A program made the position numbers and the translations under genes. DNA of 49,069 nt from Prevotella sp. UBA3294 (GTDB taxonomy: Bacteria; Bacteroidota; Bacteroidia; Bacteroidales; Bacteroidaceae), in the NCBI GenBank assembly GCA_002361535.1, contig DETG01000069.1:1-49069 (forward strand), written 5' to 3'. The notes beneath the pieces were generated by a model, which saw nothing but the letters and a program-made list of their open reading frames with translations, was not told the origin of the DNA and searched no databases. Shown in pieces: positions 44,801 through 49,069 of the stretch. Positions within the stretch are counted from its first letter, which is position 1; every line of letters starts with the position of its first letter.

Positions 44801-45352
44801 GTGGGTGAGATCGTTGTTTCCTGGTGTAATGGTCTCGTAAACAGTCTCCAGACCTACATACGAATATTTCAAAGTGGTCTTCTCTACAGGGATTTTGAAC
44901 GAGTAGAAGCCATCCACGTCTGTCACCGTGCATACACGGGTTTCACCAATACAGATAGGTACGCCGATCAAAGGCTGTCCATTCTCATCACGCACATATC
45001 CTTTGATGGTGCGCTGTCGGCCACTCTGTTCCTGTTTGGTGATGGTTACGATATTCCCTTTGATGGAGTAGGAGCACTCGATTAGGGAGGTCACTTGGTC
45101 GATTACCTGAATGGCAGGTTTCTTGTTTGCCTTGATGGTAATCTTCGGCCACGTCTGAGCGAGATCGGCATCATAGATAAAATTCAGACCGGTCTGCTTT
45201 TTCACTTCAGCAAAGAACTGTTTTACGGTGACAGAAGAGAAATTCACTGTCACAGGCTTTTGACTGGCATCCTGCGCCTGGGCCGTACTCCACGGAGCCG
45301 CTACCCATAGGCCAAAGATCACCAGCATGAGCATTTTCTGGATTCTTTTCAT
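41870..45352 (-). CDS. SusC/RagA-type TonB-linked outer-membrane protein with STN domain, 1160 aa
   Basis: A 22-stranded TonB-dependent transporter. After the signal peptide (about 1-26, STAQA) an STN signalling domain (about 32-105, VTVNFSSVTVKQFFAEVKKQ) marks it as a transducer that talks to a FecR-type anti-sigma factor. A CarboxypepD_reg-like domain (about 115-200) contains an unusual cysteine pair (PICIGETRVCTV). The plug includes the SusC hallmark DVVVIGYGTTTRKDLTGSV, and the barrel fills the rest, ending SYSFGIRLGF. The run LYIIDGIP and SAAIYGSKAANGVVIITTKRG are family-typical. It is preceded by fecR and the DsbD-alpha-like gene and followed by susD. The substrate is unknown. Confidence 0.96.
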   Translation of the reverse strand: MKRIQKMLMLVIFGLWVAAPWSTAQAQDASQKPVTVNFSSVTVKQFFAEVKKQTGLNFIYDADLAQTWPKITIKANKKPAIQVIDQVTSLIECSYSIKGNIVTITKQEQSGRQRTIKGYVRDENGQPLIGVPICIGETRVCTVTDVDGFYSFKIPVEKTTLKYSYVGLETVYETITPGNNDLTHHVTLHSALQLDDVVVIGYGTTTRKDLTGSVATVDPTELINAPAITIDDALAGKAAGVQVTKADGSPGGAVRIRIRGGASLQGGVDPLYIIDGIPTEIQNNYISSTDVNNPVEWDTYGEQEMGAVSGNFMRGLNSLAGLNINDIETITIMKDASATAIYGSKAANGVVIITTKRGRRDQKPTFNVSYSLGISNPVKEKLLNGNQYMQAFESAINSSNTNLQNSINEGVLNAGRAQNYIDSNTKLLNDVKNYVAQHGNANTDWLDLILRTGITHNVDFSVSGGGNASRYYTSFSYNKQEGTMIGTDFNRMTGNVSMDNDITSRFRTYVKMNLSYAKNNINSGIYGQAVSAPPILPAYNADGSFADYSAIGGVSSSYVGYQNPMAVSSSTNRAKTYGFKGSVSGEYEIIHDLKFKSTLSLSYTNYNQLNYVPSYVLTSSYYGAEDNGGGRGTQAQSTSIGTFWENTLTYNKQFNEYHALNAVIGHAWEQDKSDYFSASGKGYPDDDYLNNLSSAAIAAQVAGSNPSAKSSLLSFYGRANYTLMDRYLFTFTGRSDTSSKFAKSHRTGFFPSGALAWRISQEPFLRDVKWIDEIKLRGSIGKTGTQNIGNWMFLSLFSPDSYAGKSALYPSQLGNDDIRWESTVQKDLGLDFSFFKGRLGGTIAYYYKVTDGALLAVTPAPSSGFSSVISNIAKIRNQGWEVELNGEIIRTKDFRWSAALNISHNESMVKKILDEQFTSATDRKALNMGTSLIREGESLGLLCGRKADGIIKTKEELAAYREQFAYWTSFYPDMGIGSTKLALDETGFYYEDVIGNCTPDFYGGFTNTFNYKNWSLMAAFTFSYGNDLIYQKDVTDMCFNSLSNRSTRVLDASSADHFNGNSLSSYNSTMFLTNLNVYDASYLKLQTLSLAYNFSAKVLKKLKLNNLQVYATASNVFTITSYPGPDPAVSDDPYTISGGGRDISSYPTVKSYSFGIRLGF

Positions 45353-45387
45353 ACTCTCTCGGTTTGTTAGTTTATAAAATAGTAGGG

Positions 45388-47319
45388 TTAATTATTCAGT
45401 TGGAACGTGAGGGTGACATCACGTGGCGGCAGACAAGCATGGTCATCGCAGGTCTGGTAGGTCACCGTGCAGGTCACACTGCCCTCGCCGCTGCCTTTGA
45501 TGCGCTGCTTAAACAGCACGTCGCCCTCATAGACGGTGGTGCCCGTGGTACCTAAGGCACGGAAGGCAGGGAGCCGCAGGTCGCCCACTTTCTTGTAGTC
45601 GCCGGTGGTCTGGATATCGAAGGTCGTGGCGATATAGGGATCCTGTTCTGCCACGAAGCCATAGACATGGAATCCTCTGTGCATCTTCATGCGGATCACC
45701 AGTTCCTTCTCGTCACCCGCCAGCTCGTTCACCACGCCCGACACCAGCACGGGGTTATCACGGTTGGTCGCACCGCTGATGGCTGGTGTCTTCTGTTCAG
45801 GGATCTCATTATAGTGTAGCACGCCGTAGTCGTTGCCGGGCACGTTCTTGTCCTGTGAATCCACCAGCCACAGCCATCCACCGCTCTCGGTGAAGAACAG
45901 TTTCTTCTCGTATTTGCGGTACCAGTCACGGTATTCCTTAGCCGTCTTGTAGCGCAGCAGCGTGTAGCGTTGCAGAATCCGCTTGCCTTTGGCCACATCC
46001 TCGTTCGTCTCCCACAGGGTGATCGCCTTGTCAAGGAGTCGTTTGTCATTGTTGGCCAGTCCCAGACTCTTGGCATCCTCATCGAGTTTCAAGTTATAGT
46101 CATAGAGCGTACCATATAGATAAGGTGTATTTTCGGTGTAGTAAGCAGCGTAGGCTTTCTCGTCCTGTCCGAACCGTGTAAAGAGCTCCCCGGCATTCTC
46201 CTGCACCCATTCCTCATACGAAGGTGTGGGCTGCGGCTGCCACTGCAGGTACATCTGTTCCATCTTACCAATCTTCCCGCCGGCAGCCTGTACCGCCTTC
46301 AGCGAGTCAGACAATTGCTTCGTCTGTTTATTGAAGTCATCAATGGTCTTCTTATACGACTCCCAGCATTCCTTGGTCACACGATAGGCACTCTCCTTGG
46401 CCTCGATGCGTGTAGGGATGTTCTCGTGGAGTTTCCGTGCGATGACATGCTGTCCGGCGAACTTCGAGATATACACGATGGCATTGGCCAGCAACGGCTT
46501 GGCCTCCTCGGTCATGTCCATCGGTGCGGCGGCGAATCCCCAGTGGAAGAAGCTGCCGTGACGGCCTAAAGCCATGGCATCGATCGACTTACTGCTCAGT
46601 CCGCCCGAGATCCACTCTGCCTCAGGAGAGTCTTCGAAGCCCCAGGGGCGGCTCACCATCCCCACCTTGAAATTCTTGTGGGTCATATATCCCTTGCTGT
46701 TCACCTTCCACATCGGTGTGATGTCGGGCAGGGTCTCCCCCACCATCGGCGCATAATCCTTCGCACTCTCGGGAGTGGGTCTGTTCTCCAAGGTGACATT
46801 CACCTTGTACGGTCCCTTGAAGATGGGGTGCTGCAAGCGCATGTGGTGTGCCCAGGCATCTAAGCACAGACAGTACCAGTCGGTCTTCAGTCCCATATAC
46901 CGTCCTACGGTCTCACCCATCTCGGCGATCGTCACCACAGGACGGTCGAAATCATCGGGGAAATACTGGGCATAGACGGTCTTCACGTAGCGATCTCCGT
47001 CTTTCAGACTCTGTGCTGCCTTGATAGGCTCAGGCTCACCGTCGAGCACTGTCACATCGTAGTCGTACGACATCTTGTAGTTGTACTCCTCGGCAGGAAT
47101 CACCTTCACCGTGGTGAAATACGCGTTCAGGAACTGCTCGAACGAGGCCGTGCGCTCCTGAATGCTGCGCACATTCTCTAAGCTGTCCACATCAGTGGCG
47201 AAGGTCTCGAGATTCGAGTGACCACCCACATAGAGCACGCGCAACTTCGTCTTCTTTACTGCTCCACTTACCGCAACGGTAAATGCCACGAGCATCAGGG
47301 TAAAAAAAGCTTTTTTCAT
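45388..47319 (-). CDS. Secreted protein with ThuA-like and DsbD-alpha-like domains, 643 aa
   Basis: The signal peptide (about 1-19, AVSGA) exports it to the periplasm. The N-terminal 300 residues (TKLRVLYVGGHSNLETF ... HGSFFHWGFAAAPMDMTEEA) resemble the class I glutamine amidotransferase/ThuA fold, but no catalytic cysteine is evident. The middle is helical. The last 110 residues (LVSGVVNELAGDEKELVIRM ... CDDHACLPPRDVTLTF) look like the periplasmic N-terminal (alpha) domain of DsbD, with the redox pair C624 and C629 before LPP. The membrane and C-terminal thioredoxin domains of DsbD are absent. It sits between fecR and susC, where that gene pair is normally contiguous, in one apparent operon. 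It may pass electrons in the periplasm or help thiol/metal chemistry (inference). Confidence 0.75.
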   Translation of the reverse strand: MKKAFFTLMLVAFTVAVSGAVKKTKLRVLYVGGHSNLETFATDVDSLENVRSIQERTASFEQFLNAYFTTVKVIPAEEYNYKMSYDYDVTVLDGEPEPIKAAQSLKDGDRYVKTVYAQYFPDDFDRPVVTIAEMGETVGRYMGLKTDWYCLCLDAWAHHMRLQHPIFKGPYKVNVTLENRPTPESAKDYAPMVGETLPDITPMWKVNSKGYMTHKNFKVGMVSRPWGFEDSPEAEWISGGLSSKSIDAMALGRHGSFFHWGFAAAPMDMTEEAKPLLANAIVYISKFAGQHVIARKLHENIPTRIEAKESAYRVTKECWESYKKTIDDFNKQTKQLSDSLKAVQAAGGKIGKMEQMYLQWQPQPTPSYEEWVQENAGELFTRFGQDEKAYAAYYTENTPYLYGTLYDYNLKLDEDAKSLGLANNDKRLLDKAITLWETNEDVAKGKRILQRYTLLRYKTAKEYRDWYRKYEKKLFFTESGGWLWLVDSQDKNVPGNDYGVLHYNEIPEQKTPAISGATNRDNPVLVSGVVNELAGDEKELVIRMKMHRGFHVYGFVAEQDPYIATTFDIQTTGDYKKVGDLRLPAFRALGTTGTTVYEGDVLFKQRIKGSGEGSVTCTVTYQTCDDHACLPPRDVTLTFQLNN

Positions 47320-47340
47320 TTTGTTGTTATGATGGAATTA

Positions 47341-48570
47341 CTACTTAATGATAATTCTCTTCTGATGCAGCTCGATATCCAAGCCCGTCACCTGCTCGAT
47401 AGCCTCCAGTGCCGGTTCAATGGAGCTGTATTTGTCAAGTTCGCCGGTGAAGCGTATCGTACGGGCCTGCAGACTCTCGAACGTCACGTGGTAGCCATAC
47501 CATTTTGACAAGACACTCATCAGTCGCATCAGCGTACAGTTCTCGAAGACGAAGGTACCGTTGTTCCACGCGACAAAGGGAGTAGTATCCACCTCATTCA
47601 CCGTCAGCTGGTTGTTCATCAGCTTGAGCTGCTGTCCGGGCTTCAGCACCCGTTCCGTCCCGCTGTTGGGGGTAACGCTCACGCTTCCTTTGACCAGCGT
47701 AATGGTGGTGGAAGGCTCATCCTGGTCGTTCAAATCGTTTGTGTTCACCACGAACTCCGTGCCCAGCACCTTCACATCACCCAGCGGGGTATGCACGATG
47801 AACGGACGACTCTTATCCTTGGCCACCATGAAATAGGCCTCACCATCGAGAATGACATTGCGGTCGTCACGACCGAAACGCTCGGGATAGATCAGACGGG
47901 AATTGTAGTTGAGGTGCACCAACGTGCCATCGTCTAACGTCAGCCAGAACTCCTTGTCATGACGTGTGGTAAGGCGTCGGGCTTCTAACAGCTGGTTCTT
48001 TGTCAGACTGGAATAGAGAAAGGAGGTCTGCGAGATACTGCTGTTGTCGGCTGTCTGCCCTGCTCCCTCCTGACCGTTGTCCTGTCCGTGGCGCACCACC
48101 TTCGGGTCATACTCACCCCGGACTATCTCCTCCGGCAGGAAAGACTTGTCGATCGTAGCCTCCGACTTCCCGTTCCTGTCGCTCTGCCTCATGGCCATCT
48201 GTACTGCTTCCGACAGCTCCGGCGGTGTTACTTTCGTATATTGACGGTACCACAGCATCGCTCCGGCAACAACGAGAACGAGAATGGCAGCGGCAATCCT
48301 GAATATAGCCTTTCTTCTCTCCTCTTTCCTCACTCCTCTCTCCTCTTTTCTCTCTCCTCTCAGTTCTTTCCTCTCTCCTCTCTGAAGAATGCTCTCCAAT
48401 GCCTTCTCCACATCTACCTGCGAGTAGGCATCGTAGCGTTCTGCCAGGTCATCGGCTTGCAGGATTTCCCTGACCGTATCTGGGTCGGCATACTCCCTAA
48501 GTAGGGCCTCTTCCTCTTCTGTGGCCGTCCCCATGAGGTGCTTTGACATGATTTCGTTGATATTACTCAT
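47341..48570 (-). CDS. FecR family anti-sigma factor, 409 aa
   Basis: FecR proteins sit in the inner membrane, hold an ECF sigma factor in the cytoplasm and receive the signal from the STN domain of their transporter. The cytoplasmic N-terminal domain (about 1-63) is followed by a basic linker (64-87) and one membrane helix (about 91-108, RIAAAILVLVVAGAMLWY). The FecR periplasmic domain (about 205-300, LDDGTLVHLNYNSRLIYPERF, LDGEAYFMVAKDKSRPF) and a C-terminal STN-like DUF4974 domain (about 335-409) complete it. Linker residues 64-87 are encoded by the GA-rich dispersed repeat. Unlike most Bacteroides loci, no ECF sigma gene lies directly upstream; a DUF4248 gene does. Confidence 0.94.
   Translation of the reverse strand: MSNINEIMSKHLMGTATEEEEALLREYADPDTVREILQADDLAERYDAYSQVDVEKALESILQRGERKELRGERKEERGVRKEERRKAIFRIAAAILVLVVAGAMLWYRQYTKVTPPELSEAVQMAMRQSDRNGKSEATIDKSFLPEEIVRGEYDPKVVRHGQDNGQEGAGQTADNSSISQTSFLYSSLTKNQLLEARRLTTRHDKEFWLTLDDGTLVHLNYNSRLIYPERFGRDDRNVILDGEAYFMVAKDKSRPFIVHTPLGDVKVLGTEFVVNTNDLNDQDEPSTTITLVKGSVSVTPNSGTERVLKPGQQLKLMNNQLTVNEVDTTPFVAWNNGTFVFENCTLMRLMSVLSKWYGYHVTFESLQARTIRFTGELDKYSSIEPALEAIEQVTGLDIELHQKRIIIK
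48310..48381 (-). repeat. GA-rich dispersed repeat inside fecR coding sequence
   Basis: On the coding strand the tract has units of the GAGAGGAAAGAG type, including the GAGGAAAGAGGAGAG core shared with three intergenic sites. It encodes the RGERKE/RKEER-rich linker of FecR, residues 64-87. Confidence 0.75.
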
Positions 48571-48657
48571 AACAGTCTTTTTTCTTAATACAAGAATCTT
48601 CGGGAAAGGGGGGTGTCATCAAGTATTTTTTTTATTTACATTTCGGGGTTCACAGTG

Positions 48658-48680
48658 CAAAGATACAACATTTCATGTTG
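48658..48680 (-). promoter_or_regulatory. Predicted fecR-operon promoter with dyad in the spacer
   Basis: The minus strand has TATCTTTG (48658-48665) about 90 bases before the fecR ATG. Immediately upstream, in the -33/-7 spacer, is the perfect dyad CAACAT-TTC-ATGTTG (48666-48680). A regulator bound there would overlap RNA polymerase. Confidence 0.5.
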
Positions 48681-48685
48681 GAAAT

Positions 48686-48725
48686 GCAGGTTATGGCAGG
48701 TTATGGCAGGTTACTGTCAGTTATT
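48686..48725 (-). promoter_or_regulatory. Four phased 10 bp direct repeats upstream of the fecR promoter
   Basis: On the plus strand the units are GCAGGTTATG, GCAGGTTATG, GCAGGTTACT and a diverged GTCAGTTATT. The 10-base period places them on one face of the helix, at roughly -35 to -70 of the predicted promoter. Confidence 0.55.
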
Positions 48726-48742
48726 TTTAGAAAAGAGAGGAA

Positions 48743-48760
48743 AGAGGAAAGAGGAGAGAG
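48743..48760 (+). repeat. Purine-rich dispersed repeat
   Basis: AGAGGAAAGAGGAGAGAG, identical to 18635-18652, in the gap between fecR and the DUF4248 gene. Confidence 0.65.
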
Positions 48761-48783
48761 ATTTTTAGTGGAAAAAGGAGAGT

Positions 48784-48999
48784 CTATGGCTCCCCCAGTT
48801 CTTCAAAGATACTTGCCACCATACGAGGTGTAAATGATCTGACAGTGGGCCTGTATCCCAGCTGCAGGAGTTCATTCTTCAATGTTTTGTTCAGTTCAAT
48901 CCATCCCTTCATTTTGCGCCATGCCGAGTCTGATCTCAGCATAGGGAAATAAAGTTGCGCAAGTTCCGTGCGCCCGTATTCTCGAATCATGTTTTCCAT
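48784..48999 (-). CDS. DUF4248 domain protein, 71 aa
   Basis: A small cytoplasmic protein that fits the Bacteroidetes DUF4248 family: REYGRTELAQLYFPML, AWRKMKGWIELNKTL, LLQLGYRPTVRSFTP and RMVASIFEELGEP. Members are common near mobile or accessory regions and are predicted winged-helix-like. No function is established. The start may be the ATG at 48999 or the second ATG at 48990, since family members often begin close to the REYG motif. It lies 200 bases upstream of fecR in place of the usual sigma gene. Confidence 0.88.
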   Translation of the reverse strand: MENMIREYGRTELAQLYFPMLRSDSAWRKMKGWIELNKTLKNELLQLGYRPTVRSFTPRMVASIFEELGEP

Positions 49000-49003
49000 A
49001 CTG

Positions 49004-49011
49004 CAAAGGTA
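49004..49011 (-). promoter_or_regulatory. Predicted -7 element of the DUF4248 gene (TACCTTTG)
   Basis: The minus strand reads TACCTTTG, ending 4 bases before the ATG at 48999, again implying a leaderless or near-leaderless transcript. If transcription begins at or just after 48999, the ATG at 48990 becomes a real alternative. Confidence 0.45.
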
Positions 49012-49069
49012 CTAAAAAACGAGCGAAATACAAAATAAAATCCTTTTATTTTTATTCCCGAGTGCATTG

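Overview
This 49 kb window is chromosomal DNA from a member of the Bacteroidales, most probably Prevotella or a close relative (Prevotellaceae). The evidence is a SusC/SusD outer-membrane pair with an N-terminal STN domain, a FecR-type anti-sigma factor, a fused SecDF, LytS/LytTR two-component signalling, a DUF4248 protein, promoters of the Bacteroidetes TTTG-N19-TAnnTTTG kind, and a GH10 xylanase ending in the short T9SS-like tail typical of Prevotella secreted enzymes. No rRNA, tRNA, CRISPR array, transposase or phage gene was found. Most genes lie on the minus strand.

Layout from left to right. 1-2 kb: a repeat-rich segment with an unknown secreted protein bracketed by two near-identical 63 bp direct repeats. 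2-7.6 kb: an unknown outer-membrane protein, a TonB-type energy transducer, a modular GH10 xylanase and a membrane-anchored TPR/HTH regulator. 7.7-13.4 kb: housekeeping genes (SecDF, an EEP-family phosphatase/nuclease, a rhomboid protease, HU). 13.4-21.2 kb: a five-gene minus-strand cluster of TonB-dependent receptor, LytS-type kinase, LytTR regulator, prolyl oligopeptidase and a THUMP-like methyltransferase. 21.5-26 kb: an accessory stretch with several unrelated repeats (51 bp units, a 115 bp palindrome with perfect 30 bp arms, a 44 bp tandem repeat, a composite repeat also present at 1.6 kb) and two AT-rich genes that look like orphan polymorphic-toxin immunity genes. 26-32.7 kb: greA, a HIT protein, mannose-1-phosphate guanylyltransferase, a small outer-membrane protein, type II pantothenate kinase, enolase and a chorismatase/RidA-like protein.

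32.7-49 kb is the most interesting part. One gene run encodes FecR, an unusual secreted protein with a ThuA-like front and a DsbD-alpha-like cysteine domain at its end, an STN-SusC, a SusD, a very short secreted peptide that looks like a remnant of a DUF4369/TlpA thioredoxin, and a low-molecular-weight tyrosine phosphatase. It is followed, from a separate promoter, by a phosphate-porin-like protein, an imelysin lipoprotein, a di-heme DUF1111 lipoprotein and a fused ResB/CcsA cytochrome c synthase. I read the two runs as a possible redox-coupled metal or heme acquisition system: outer-membrane import and signalling (SusCD/FecR), metal binding (imelysin), periplasmic redox chemistry (di-heme protein), and the machinery for heme attachment and thiol reduction (CcsBA, DsbD-alpha-like domain). 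No cognate ECF sigma factor is visible. The DNA upstream of fecR carries a dyad inside the predicted promoter and four phased 10 bp repeats. The functional link between the two runs is inference.
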